From positions 1 to 41,636 of the forward strand of contig CACMND010000009.1 in the NCBI GenBank assembly GCA_902614975.1: a stretch of DNA of 41,636 bases, written 5' to 3'. This stretch comes from an uncultured Pelagibacteraceae bacterium (GTDB taxonomy: Bacteria > Pseudomonadota > Alphaproteobacteria > Pelagibacterales > Pelagibacteraceae). Positions 9,312 to 18,154 of the stretch are shown here, one piece after another. Within the stretch, counting starts at the first letter, position 1, and each line of letters begins with the position of its first letter. The notes below the pieces were generated by a model. The model searched no databases, had not been told where the DNA came from, and worked only from the letters and a program-made list of their open reading frames with translations. A program made the position numbers and the translations under genes.

Positions 9312-9770
9312 ATGAAAGTAATATTACTTGAGAATGTAAGAAAAGTTGGTTCCATTGGAGAAATTATTGATGTTAAAAGAGGATTTGCAAGAAACTTCTT
9401 AATTGCAAAAAAAAAAGCACTTTTTGCATCAAAAGAAAATATAAAAGAGGTTGAAAAAATCAAAACTGAACTTAATAAAAAAGACCAGGATAGAAAAAGT
9501 ACAGCAAAAGAAATCGATGAAAAATTGAAAAATAATGAATATACAATCAAAAAGCTCAGTACTGAAAATAAAGAGTTATATGGTTCAGTTAAACCAACAG
9601 AAATAGCCAAAATAATAAAAGATGAGGAAAATATTGAAATTAATCCATCTATAATACAACCTATCAAAGAAATAAAATCCATAGGGACATTTATTGTAAA
9701 TCTAAACCTTCACTCAGAAATACAATCTCAGATTAAAATAAAAGTTATTTCTCAAGAAGAAAATCAATAA
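9312..9770 (+). CDS. rplI: 50S ribosomal protein L9
   Basis: 152 residues, normal L9 length. The N-terminal 'MKVILLENVRKVGSIGEIID' and 'VKRGFARNFLIAKKKALFAS' are the highly conserved RNA-binding domain. A long charged connecting helix (about 45-80) and a C-terminal domain with 'KELYGSVKPTEIAKII' follow. L9 binds 23S rRNA and helps keep translation in frame. It starts 2 bases after rpsR. Between its end and dnaB are 67 bases containing a 10-T run but no hairpin that I can see. Confidence 0.97.
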   Translation: MKVILLENVRKVGSIGEIIDVKRGFARNFLIAKKKALFASKENIKEVEKIKTELNKKDQDRKSTAKEIDEKLKNNEYTIKKLSTENKELYGSVKPTEIAKIIKDEENIEINPSIIQPIKEIKSIGTFIVNLNLHSEIQSQIKIKVISQEENQ

Positions 9771-9837
9771 TTATACAATTTTTTCCCCAGTAATAATTTT
9801 CTTTTGTTTTTTTTTTAGAAAATATTTAAATTTAATC

Positions 9838-11253
9838 ATGTCTCAATCTTTAAACATTGTAAAAAATAAATCTGATGAAATGCCTAATAATATTGAGGCT
9901 GAGCAATCGGTAATTGGATCAGTACTTTTAACTAATGAAATATTTGATGAAGTAAGTTTAGTGTTATCCAGTAAAAATTTTTACGATCCAATCCACAGAA
10001 AAATATTTGAAGCTTTAGAGAAATTAATTTATGGAGGGCTTTTAGCCAATCCAATAACCTTAAAAAATTATTTTGAAAACGAAAAAGACGATTTAAATAT
10101 CCCTGAGTATTTAGTTAAAATTACCAAATTTTCGACATCATCTAGACAAGCATTGGAGTATTCAAAACTTATTTTTGATCTTTATGTCAAAAGAGAATTA
10201 ATTAAGATTTCTGGTGAAGTAATAGATCAAGCAAAACTTAATGACATTGGAAGTGACGGCCAAAAGATAATTGAAAATTACGAAAAGTATTTATTTGATT
10301 TAGCGGAGAAAGGATCTTTTAGTTCATCTTTAATAAAATTTGATGAAGCAATGAGACAAACAATCGAAATGGCCTCAAATGCATACAAAAATGAAGAGGG
10401 TATAGTTGGAGTGCCTACCGGGTTAAGAGATTTAGATGACAGGCTAGGAGGATTGCATAAATCTGATCTTGTGATAATTGCTGGAAGACCCTCAATGGGG
10501 AAAACTGCATTAGCAACTAATATAGCATTTAATGCTGCTAAAAAAATTCAAGAAATGGGTGAAAAAAGTTCAGTAGCCTTTTTTTCTCTTGAAATGTCAT
10601 CAGAACAACTTTCAACTAGAATCTTAGCTGAACAATCAAGAATTAAATCAAACGATATAAGAAGAGGCAAAATTTCAGAGGAACAATTTGATAAATTCAT
10701 AGAAACGTCAAAGGATATATCTGAATTACCTTTATATATAGATGAAACTCCAGCAATAACTATCGCAGCTTTGAGTAATCGAGCGAGAAGAATTAAAAGA
10801 TTATATGGATTGAATTTAGTTGTTATAGATTATATTCAATTAATGAGAGGGGCTAATCAAAATAATGGTAGAGTCCAAGAAATATCAGAGATAACGCAGG
10901 GTTTAAAAGCTCTCGCAAAAGAGTTGGCTGTACCAGTGCTAGCATTATCTCAATTATCCAGAGCAGTTGAGCAAAGAGATGATAAAAAACCTCAATTATC
11001 AGACTTAAGAGAGTCAGGTTCAATCGAACAAGACGCAGATGTAGTGATGTTTGTTTACAGGGAAGCATATTATTTACAAGGAAAAGAGCCTAGACCTGCC
11101 ACAGTTGAGCATGCTGAGTGGCAAGCAAAAATGAATGAGGTTTCACATCTGGCAGAATTAATTATTCAAAAACAAAGGCATGGACCAACTGGGAATGTAA
11201 TGCTTGAATTTGAGGCAATGTTTACCAAATTTAAAGATATTCAAAATAATTAA
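9838..11253 (+). CDS. dnaB: Replicative DNA helicase DnaB
   Basis: 471 residues. The N-terminal domain has 'MPNNIEAEQSVIGSVL' typical of DnaB, and the RecA-like domain carries Walker A 'GRPSMGKTAL' (about 216-225), 'FFSLEMSSEQL', Walker B 'LVVIDYIQLM' and the DnaB motif 'LSQLSRAVEQR...DLRESGSIEQDADVV'. It unwinds DNA at the replication fork as a hexamer. The rplI-dnaB neighbourhood is widespread; in many alphaproteobacteria alr and radA follow, but here an RND exporter follows 21 bases later. No intein is present. Confidence 0.98.
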   Translation: MSQSLNIVKNKSDEMPNNIEAEQSVIGSVLLTNEIFDEVSLVLSSKNFYDPIHRKIFEALEKLIYGGLLANPITLKNYFENEKDDLNIPEYLVKITKFSTSSRQALEYSKLIFDLYVKRELIKISGEVIDQAKLNDIGSDGQKIIENYEKYLFDLAEKGSFSSSLIKFDEAMRQTIEMASNAYKNEEGIVGVPTGLRDLDDRLGGLHKSDLVIIAGRPSMGKTALATNIAFNAAKKIQEMGEKSSVAFFSLEMSSEQLSTRILAEQSRIKSNDIRRGKISEEQFDKFIETSKDISELPLYIDETPAITIAALSNRARRIKRLYGLNLVVIDYIQLMRGANQNNGRVQEISEITQGLKALAKELAVPVLALSQLSRAVEQRDDKKPQLSDLRESGSIEQDADVVMFVYREAYYLQGKEPRPATVEHAEWQAKMNEVSHLAELIIQKQRHGPTGNVMLEFEAMFTKFKDIQNN

Positions 11254-11274
11254 ATTAAATTATAAAGCTAATAG

Positions 11275-13653
11275 TTGATGTTGGCCAAATTTTATCAAAA
11301 TATTATATTAAAAAAACCAGGCTCCATTTTAGTTTTATTATTAATTTGCTTGTGTTTTTTTGGGTATTATTCAAAAGACTTTAGGCTTGATGCTTCATCT
11401 GAAACTTTATTAATAGAAGGTGATCCTGATTTAAAATATTTAAATGAAATAAACAAAAGATATGGGGCTAAAGAATTTTTAGTTCTTACTTACACCCCTA
11501 AAGGAAGTATGATAGAAGAAAGTTCTATCGAAAATCTTACTAAATTAAAAAAAGAAATTCAAAAACTTAATTGGGTGCATAGTGTAATCACCCTATTAGA
11601 TATTCCTTTACTAAACAGCTCCGATGAACCGCTTATAGAGAGACTGCAAAACTACTCTACGCTTAGTTCACGAGGTATCGATAAAGAAAGAGGGTTTAAT
11701 GAAATATTGAATAGTCCGGTTTTCAGGAATTTTGTAATTAGTGAAGATGCTAAAACATCTGGAATTATTGTTTATTTAAAGACTAAAGATAAAATAAAAG
11801 ACTTTAAAAGTAAAAAAGAAGAAGAGGTGTTTAAAGATAAATTAAAAAAACAAAATCATCAAAATATCTTAGAGATAAGACAAGTAATAAAAAACTTTAG
11901 TTCAACAAGCAAAATTCATTTAGGTGGTATTCCTATGATTGCTGACGATATGATGACTTTTATAAAAAACGACATAATTGTTTTTGGACTTGGAGTTTTT
12001 TTATTTATAATTGCAACTCTTTGGTATGTATTTAGAAGGTTGATATGGATAATTGTACCTATAAGCAGTTGTTTTTTTTCAGTTATAATAATGACAGGAC
12101 TTCTAGGTCTCTTGGGTTGGAAAGTTACTGTTATATCATCTAATTTTATTGCTTTAATGTTAATATTAACAATGGCTATGAATATTCATATTAGTACAAG
12201 ATATCTTCAGCTATCAAAACAATTTCCAAAGTTAAATAAATTTAAAATTATTTCTTTGACAACGAGCAAAATGTTTTGGCCTATTTTGTATACAGCTTTA
12301 ACAACTATATTTGCTTTCTTATCTCTGGTGTTTAGTGAAATAAAACCAATTATAGATTTTGGATTTATGATGACTTTTGGTTTAATAATTTCGTTTCTTA
12401 TTACATTTAGTTTATTGCCAACATTAATTAATTTATTTAACTTTAATAAAGTTTCTATAAAAGAGGAAAAAGGTACTAAAATTACTAATTTTTTCAGTAA
12501 CGTTTCAGTTTTAAACCAAAATACAATATTTGGAACAACCATAATAATTGTATTTCTAAGTATATTTGGAATTTCAAAGCTTGAAGTTGAAAATAGTTTT
12601 ATAAATTATTTTGATAAAAATACCGAAATTTACAAAGGAATGAAACTTATAGATGAAAAATTAGGTGGTACAACACCACTCGAAGTTATTTTAAAATTTC
12701 CAAAACAAGATGAAGTTGAACAAAAATCAGAAGATGAAGAAGACGATTGGGGTGATGAAGATGAGAATGATGAAAAATATTGGTTTACTAAAGACAAAAT
12801 TGATAAGATAAAAAAGGTACATAACTATTTAGACTCTTTGGAGCCAATTGGAAAAGTGCTATCTTTTTCGTCAATTATTGATGTTGCTACTCAATTGAAT
12901 AACAATAAAGAGTTAGGATCTTTAGAAATGGGTGTTTTATACACTAAAATACCAGATAATATAAAAAAAGAAATTGTAGATCCATATATCTCAATTAAAG
13001 ACTCTGAAGCTAGAATAAGTTTAAGAATAAAAGACTCTTTAGATAATTTAAGGAGAAATGACTTACTCATTAAAATAAACTCTGACCTTGAAAATAAATT
13101 AGATTTAAAAAAAGATGAATACAAATTAGGTGGAGTATTAATATTGTTTAATAATCTTTTACAAAGTTTATTTAAATCTCAAATTTTAACACTTGGATTT
13201 GTAATGCTTGGAATTTTTATAATGTTTATAATTCTTTTTAAAAATTTAAAATTAGCTTTAATAGGTGTCGTGCCAAATTTTATAGCAGCCTTTTTTATAT
13301 TGGGCTTAATTGGATTATTGGGAATCCCCCTCGATATGATGACAATAACTATTGCTGCAATAACAATAGGTATTGCAGTAGATAATAGCATTCATTATAT
13401 TTATAGATTTAAAGAAGAGTATGCAAAATTAAAAAATTATAATAAGACATTAAAACTTTGTCATTCAACAGTTGGTAAGGCTATTTTAAATACATCAATT
13501 ACAATAGTTTTTGGATTTTCAATTTTAGTACTGTCTAATTTTATACCTACAATTTACTTTGGTGTGTTCACAGGTATTGCTATGTTGCTTGCAATGGTTT
13601 CCGTTTTAACACTTTTGCCCTCTTTATTGCTAAAAATTAAACCATTCAATTAA
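11275..13653 (+). CDS. RND/MMPL-family exporter
   Basis: 792 residues with the duplicated layout of RND-superfamily exporters of the MMPL/HpnN-like kind. There is an N-terminal membrane helix (about 15-32), a periplasmic domain, a bundle of about five helices (about 225-390), a second N-terminal-like helix at ~420, a second periplasmic domain, and a final helix bundle (about 635-790) with 'GIAVDNSIHYIYRFKEEY', a typical MMPL motif. The substrate cannot be told: hopanoids, lipids and hydrophobic compounds are known for relatives. The second periplasmic domain contains a very acidic stretch at residues 479-500 (15 Asp/Glu of 22), unusual for the family. It directly precedes cvpA, whose ATG overlaps its stop codon by one base. 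Confidence 0.85.
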   Translation: MMLAKFYQNIILKKPGSILVLLLICLCFFGYYSKDFRLDASSETLLIEGDPDLKYLNEINKRYGAKEFLVLTYTPKGSMIEESSIENLTKLKKEIQKLNWVHSVITLLDIPLLNSSDEPLIERLQNYSTLSSRGIDKERGFNEILNSPVFRNFVISEDAKTSGIIVYLKTKDKIKDFKSKKEEEVFKDKLKKQNHQNILEIRQVIKNFSSTSKIHLGGIPMIADDMMTFIKNDIIVFGLGVFLFIIATLWYVFRRLIWIIVPISSCFFSVIIMTGLLGLLGWKVTVISSNFIALMLILTMAMNIHISTRYLQLSKQFPKLNKFKIISLTTSKMFWPILYTALTTIFAFLSLVFSEIKPIIDFGFMMTFGLIISFLITFSLLPTLINLFNFNKVSIKEEKGTKITNFFSNVSVLNQNTIFGTTIIIVFLSIFGISKLEVENSFINYFDKNTEIYKGMKLIDEKLGGTTPLEVILKFPKQDEVEQKSEDEEDDWGDEDENDEKYWFTKDKIDKIKKVHNYLDSLEPIGKVLSFSSIIDVATQLNNNKELGSLEMGVLYTKIPDNIKKEIVDPYISIKDSEARISLRIKDSLDNLRRNDLLIKINSDLENKLDLKKDEYKLGGVLILFNNLLQSLFKSQILTLGFVMLGIFIMFIILFKNLKLALIGVVPNFIAAFFILGLIGLLGIPLDMMTITIAAITIGIAVDNSIHYIYRFKEEYAKLKNYNKTLKLCHSTVGKAILNTSITIVFGFSILVLSNFIPTIYFGVFTGIAMLLAMVSVLTLLPSLLLKIKPFN

Positions 13654-14198
13654 TGATTGAAGCTATTCAGGATTTCTTAATACAAGTAACATTATTTGAT
13701 TATATTTTTTTTGTATTAACTATTTATTTTTTAATCCAAGGATCTAGAAAAGGTTTTGTTCTAAGTTTACTATCAGCTGCTAAATGGGTAATGGCTTATA
13801 TTTTAACAATTTATTTGTTTCCAAAAGTAAAACCTTATTTTGATGGAATTTTGGATAGTGAATACGTTCTAGATATAATTTTAGGAATAACATTATTTAT
13901 TATAATAATATTCCTTATTCTCTTAGCAAACAAAGCAATTAGTAAAGTAATTACTTATACAGGATTAGGTTCAGTGGATAAAGTTTTTGGTTTTTTCTTT
14001 GGAATCGCTAAGAGTTATGTTTTAATTGTTTGTTTGTTTACAGCTCTAGATGTTGTCTACGCTAGCAAAAAATGGCCATTAAATTTAAAAGATTCTTTAA
14101 CATTTCCTTGGGTTGAAAAAGGTAGTATCTATCTTATAAAGGTATTTCCAAATCAAAAACAATATGAAGACGCTAAAGAAAAAGTTCAAGATGTATAA
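13653..14198 (+). CDS. cvpA: CvpA family membrane protein
   Basis: 181 residues with four hydrophobic segments. The CvpA motif 'FVLTIYFLIQGSRKGFV' is near the start, where G-x-x-K/R-G-F is conserved, and 'GSVDKVFGFFFGIAKS' matches the conserved 'LDR.LG...G..RG' region. CvpA was named for colicin V production; a general envelope role is likely. cvpA-purF is a very common pair and holds here, with purF starting inside the last codons of cvpA. Confidence 0.9.
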   Translation: MIEAIQDFLIQVTLFDYIFFVLTIYFLIQGSRKGFVLSLLSAAKWVMAYILTIYLFPKVKPYFDGILDSEYVLDIILGITLFIIIIFLILLANKAISKVITYTGLGSVDKVFGFFFGIAKSYVLIVCLFTALDVVYASKKWPLNLKDSLTFPWVEKGSIYLIKVFPNQKQYEDAKEKVQDV

Positions 14199-15633
14199 TC
14201 CTAAGTTGAAAGAGGAATGTGCTGTCTTTGGTATAAGCAATACACCAGAAGCATCAACTTTAACAGCTTTAGGACTTCATGCATTGCAACATAGAGGACA
14301 AGAGGGTTGTGGAATTGTATCATTTGATGGAGAAAAATATCACTCTGAAAAAAGATTTGGTCTGGTTGGTGACAACTTTAATGATGAGAAAGTTTTAAAA
14401 AACTTGCCAGGAAATTATGCTATAGGTCACAATAGATATTCTACTACTGGCGGAACTGCTCTTAGAAATGTACAGCCATTCTTTGCTGATACTAATTCAG
14501 GTGGAATTGGTGTAGCACATAATGGTAATCTAACTAACGCAATAACACTCAGAAATAAAATGGTTGAGGAAGGCTCAATTTTTTACACAACATCAGATAC
14601 AGAAACAATAGTAAAACTTATAGCTAAATCAAAAAGACCAAAGACAATTGATAAAGTTATTGATGCTCTCTTTCAAATTCAAGGAGGATATGCATTAGTT
14701 ATGATGACACAAAACATTCTTATTGGTGTAAGAGACCCTTATGGAATTAGACCTTTGGTTATAGGAAAGTTAAAAAACTCTTATGTTTTTGCATCTGAAA
14801 CCTGTGCTTTTGATATTATTGGTGCAAAATTTGTTAGAGAAGTTGAAAATGGTGAAATTGTTTATGTAGAAAATGATGAATTAAAAAGTATTAAGCCGTT
14901 CCCTCAAAAAAAAGTGAGACCATGTGTGTTTGAATATATTTATTTTTCAAGACCAGACAGTATTTTAAATGGCAAAACAGCTTATGAATATCGTAAAAAA
15001 TTTGGAGCAGAATTAGCTAAAGAAGATAATTTAGATGCAGACCTAGTTGTACCAGTGCCAGACTCTGGTAATGCTGCTGCATTAGGTTATGCAGAAGAAA
15101 AAAAAATAAATTTTGATTTGGGTTTAATTAGAAATCATTATGTTGGTAGAACTTTTATAGAACCATCACAACAGATTAGAAGTTTGGGAGTTAAATTAAA
15201 GTTAAATGCAAATGTTTCAGTGATAAAAAATAAAAAAATTATTTTGGTTGACGATTCTTTAGTTAGAGGAACTACCTCATCAAAGATTGTAAAAATGTTA
15301 TACGATAATGGCGCTAAAGAGATACATGTCAGGATAGCAAGTCCAGAAATAAAATACCCTGATTTTTATGGAGTTGATACACCTACAAAAAAAGAATTAT
15401 TAGCAGCAAATAAATCAGTAGAAGAAATAAAAGAATTTATAAAAGCAAAATCACTTAAATTTTTAACTTTAGATGGTTTATATAGAGGAATGGGTTTTGA
15501 AAAGAGAAATGATGCTTATCCACAATTAACTGATCATCATTTTACTGGTGATTATCCAGTAAAAATAATTGATGAACTTGGAGAAGATAAGGTTACACAA
15601 TTATCATTATTAAGCACAGGGTCGAGTAATTAA
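14191..15633 (+). CDS. purF: Amidophosphoribosyltransferase PurF
   Basis: I place the start at 14191 (480 residues), not at the in-frame ATG at 14164. The 14191 start gives a 9-residue leader before 'EECAVFGI', like the short processed propeptide of Bacillus-type PurF, leaving Cys10 as the N-terminal nucleophile. It also overlaps cvpA by only 8 bases. The glutaminase half contains 'HNRYSTTG' and 'AHNGNL'; the PRTase half contains the PRPP loop 'IILVDDSLVRGTTSSKI'. Conserved Cys residues at the end of the domains ('RPCVFEYIYF') suit an Fe-S or structural role as in Bacillus. It catalyses the first committed step of purine synthesis. Confidence 0.97.
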   Translation: MYNPKLKEECAVFGISNTPEASTLTALGLHALQHRGQEGCGIVSFDGEKYHSEKRFGLVGDNFNDEKVLKNLPGNYAIGHNRYSTTGGTALRNVQPFFADTNSGGIGVAHNGNLTNAITLRNKMVEEGSIFYTTSDTETIVKLIAKSKRPKTIDKVIDALFQIQGGYALVMMTQNILIGVRDPYGIRPLVIGKLKNSYVFASETCAFDIIGAKFVREVENGEIVYVENDELKSIKPFPQKKVRPCVFEYIYFSRPDSILNGKTAYEYRKKFGAELAKEDNLDADLVVPVPDSGNAAALGYAEEKKINFDLGLIRNHYVGRTFIEPSQQIRSLGVKLKLNANVSVIKNKKIILVDDSLVRGTTSSKIVKMLYDNGAKEIHVRIASPEIKYPDFYGVDTPTKKELLAANKSVEEIKEFIKAKSLKFLTLDGLYRGMGFEKRNDAYPQLTDHHFTGDYPVKIIDELGEDKVTQLSLLSTGSSN

Positions 15634-16190
15634 TGAAAAAAGTAAATTTTACTGAAATGAAAAATGGTTCTAGAGAAGATTATGAATTATTAGAAAAGTA
15701 TGAAAAAAATTTTGAGCGTAAAACTGCAGATAGATTACTCAAGTATCTTGCAAGTCAAACTACAACTCTTGAAGGCTATCAAATAACTAGATTAGAACAT
15801 TCCTTGCAAGCAGCCACTAGAGCATACAAAAATGGAGAAAGTGAAGAGATGGTTGTAGCAACTTTACTTCATGACATAGGAGATGACTTGGCGCCAATGA
15901 ATCATTCTCAATATGCAGCCTCAATAATCAGACCATATGTTTCAGAAAAAACATATTGGATAATACTTCATCATGGTCTTTTTCAAACTTATTACAGTGC
16001 TCATCATTTAGGAGGAGATAGAAACGCTAGGGATAAATTCAAAGATCACAAATATTATCAAGATACAGTTGATTTTTGTGAAAAATATGACCAGTCTTCT
16101 TTTGATCCTAATTACAAATCTATGTCTTTAGAAGAGTTTGAACCAATGGTGAAAAAAATATTTGATAGAAAACCTTTTTATCATCACTAA
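15633..16190 (+). CDS. HD-domain protein related to PhnZ/MIOX-type diiron oxygenases
   Basis: 185 residues. The conserved pattern is His56 in 'LEHSLQAA', His80-Asp81 in 'ATLLHDIGDD', His91, His113/His114 in 'ILHHG' and Asp153 in 'EKYDQSSFD'. This is the ligand arrangement of an HD-fold dimetal centre. The 'LEHSLQ' and 'EMVVATLLHDIGD' segments closely resemble PhnZ, the mixed-valent diiron oxygenase that cleaves 2-amino-1-hydroxyethylphosphonate, and more distantly myo-inositol oxygenase. Ordinary HD phosphohydrolases cannot be excluded. No phosphonate genes are nearby: it lies between purF (one-base stop/start overlap) and a DUF255 gene. The family assignment is fairly secure; the substrate is unknown. 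Confidence 0.75.
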   Translation: MKKVNFTEMKNGSREDYELLEKYEKNFERKTADRLLKYLASQTTTLEGYQITRLEHSLQAATRAYKNGESEEMVVATLLHDIGDDLAPMNHSQYAASIIRPYVSEKTYWIILHHGLFQTYYSAHHLGGDRNARDKFKDHKYYQDTVDFCEKYDQSSFDPNYKSMSLEEFEPMVKKIFDRKPFYHH

Positions 16191-16204
16191 TTTTTAAAAA
16201 AAAC

Positions 16205-18154
16205 ATGACTAACAAACTTAAGGAAGAGAAAAGTCCGTATTTAAAGCAGCATAAAGACAATCCTGTAAATTGGTTTGCTTGGAATAAAGAAAGTTTAGAA
16301 CAGGCAAAAAAAGAAAAAAAACCAATATTTCTCAGTGTTGGATATGCAAGCTGTCATTGGTGTCATGTGATGGCTCATGAAAGTTTTGAAGATGATCAAA
16401 CAGCTAAAATAATGAATGAAAAATTTATAAATATTAAAGTTGATAGAGAAGAAAGACCTGATTTAGATTATGTTTTTCAAAGAAGTTTATCTATTTTAAC
16501 AGGAACCCAAGGAGGTTGGCCTTTATCGATGTTTCTTGATGAAAATGGTGTTCCTTTTACTGGTGGAACTTATTTCCCACCAAAAGAAATGCATGGAAGA
16601 CCAGATTTTCAAAAAGTTCTAAATAATGTTTCTGACGTATATAATAAGAATAGAGAGAAAATTCTTGATCAAGCGCCCCAAATGCAAGAAATATTTGGTA
16701 AAATTAATCAAAGATCAGCAGTATTAAATCAACCTTTAGAACCGTTTTTAGAAAAAATTATACAGCACCTTGATAAAGATAATGGAAGTTTCAAAGGAGC
16801 TCCTAAGTTTCCCCAATTTTATTTATTTGATGCAATGTTTTATTTTTATTTAAAAACAGGAAAAGAAGAATACTTTAAGCCTGTTGAAACATTACTTTAC
16901 AATATTTCTTCAAAAGGAATGTATGATCATCTAGCTGGAGGTATAGCAAGATATACTGTCGATGAAAATTGGATCGTCCCCCACTTCGAAAAAATGCTTT
17001 ATGATAATATTCAATATATAGGATTATTAAACAAGTTCTTTCAAAAAACAAATAATCTTTATTATAAAAAAAAGTTAGAGCAAACTGTAAATTTTATTAA
17101 TTCAGAATTTAAAAATGATTTTGATCTTTACGGTTCTGCATATGATGCTGATAGCGATGGGGTTGAAGGAAAATATTATGTATGGAATTATACAGAACTA
17201 AAAAATACTCTGGGTCCTAAATTTAATTTATTTGCGAAAAAATATAACTTAACTGAAGAGGGAAATTTTGAAGGTAATAATATTTTAACAGAAACTCGTA
17301 ATAAACTTTCTGACGATGAAATTAAAGAAATCTCAAATACAGAAAAAATATTATTAGATCAAAGAAACAAACGTACTAAACCATTATTTGATGATAAATC
17401 TCAAACTGACCAAAATTGTTTTTTATTAGAAACACTCCTTCTTTCATCGTTAGTAACGGATAATGAAGAATTAAAACAAAATACTTTATTAAGTTTAAAT
17501 ATATTAGAAAAAAATTTGTCAGACAAAATTTTTCATTGCTATCAAGAAACAGAGGTTGACGCTTTTTTGGAAGATTACGTATACTATGCTAGTCTTTTGA
17601 CAACTATTTATGAATTAGATGGTGACGTTAAATACATTGAAAAAGCAAAAGATATTTTAATAAAAACCTGGGAATTTTTCTTTGATAAAAAATCAGGATT
17701 AATGCAAAAAAATAAAATATTAGATAATGACCTTTTTGTTCAGCCAGTAGATCTAAATGATAATAATATACCGAATGGAAATAGTGTGTATTTAAACTTA
17801 TGCAACAAGCTATATATAATAACTAGTGATAAAATATGGTTTGAAAAAATTGATATTTTAAAGAAAAGTTTCCACCAAGTTTTAAACTCTAACTTTGCAC
17901 AAATGTTTAGTTTTGTTAAATCATTGGATATTTGTAATGAAAGTATATCTTTTACAATTCATGGAAAGCAAAATTTAGATCCTGATATAAAAAAGTATTT
18001 ACAAAAAAAATTTTTTACTAGAGCTACATTTAAATATCTAGATAATGAAGTAAAAGAGCCAAAAATTGTTATATGTAAAAATCAAACTTGCTCTAACAAA
18101 TTAAGTAATATAAAGGAAATTGAAGATTATCTAAAAAGCAACAATATAAGCTAA
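16205..18154 (+). CDS. Thioredoxin-domain protein, DUF255 (YyaL/SPATA20 type)
   Basis: 649 residues. The N-terminal DUF255 thioredoxin fold starts 'KSPYLKQHKDNPVNW' and carries the redox-like motif C50-H-W-C53 in 'SVGYASCHWCHVMAHESF'. The remainder is an alpha-helical barrel resembling six-hairpin glycosidases/epimerases, with 'GGIARYTVDENWIVPHFEKM' as a hallmark. Family members are widespread and the biochemical role is not settled; thiol-redox and sugar-related roles have both been suggested. It sits immediately upstream of gshA, whose ATG overlaps its stop codon by one base, which suits a role in thiol metabolism (inference). It is shorter than eukaryotic SPATA20 but full-length for bacterial members. 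Confidence 0.9.
   Translation: MTNKLKEEKSPYLKQHKDNPVNWFAWNKESLEQAKKEKKPIFLSVGYASCHWCHVMAHESFEDDQTAKIMNEKFINIKVDREERPDLDYVFQRSLSILTGTQGGWPLSMFLDENGVPFTGGTYFPPKEMHGRPDFQKVLNNVSDVYNKNREKILDQAPQMQEIFGKINQRSAVLNQPLEPFLEKIIQHLDKDNGSFKGAPKFPQFYLFDAMFYFYLKTGKEEYFKPVETLLYNISSKGMYDHLAGGIARYTVDENWIVPHFEKMLYDNIQYIGLLNKFFQKTNNLYYKKKLEQTVNFINSEFKNDFDLYGSAYDADSDGVEGKYYVWNYTELKNTLGPKFNLFAKKYNLTEEGNFEGNNILTETRNKLSDDEIKEISNTEKILLDQRNKRTKPLFDDKSQTDQNCFLLETLLLSSLVTDNEELKQNTLLSLNILEKNLSDKIFHCYQETEVDAFLEDYVYYASLLTTIYELDGDVKYIEKAKDILIKTWEFFFDKKSGLMQKNKILDNDLFVQPVDLNDNNIPNGNSVYLNLCNKLYIITSDKIWFEKIDILKKSFHQVLNSNFAQMFSFVKSLDICNESISFTIHGKQNLDPDIKKYLQKKFFTRATFKYLDNEVKEPKIVICKNQTCSNKLSNIKEIEDYLKSNNIS

Noticed and set aside
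9278..9682. 134-codon minus-strand frame inside rplI
   Set aside because: Hydrophobic antisense translation of a ribosomal protein gene, an artefact of AT-rich codons.
9771..9837. T-run between rplI and dnaB as a terminator
   Set aside because: There is a 10-T run but no stem before it that I can find, so termination is not supported.
14164..14190. Upstream in-frame start for purF
   Set aside because: It would add a Lys-rich leader and lengthen the cvpA overlap; the ATG at 14191 gives the short propeptide before the catalytic Cys.
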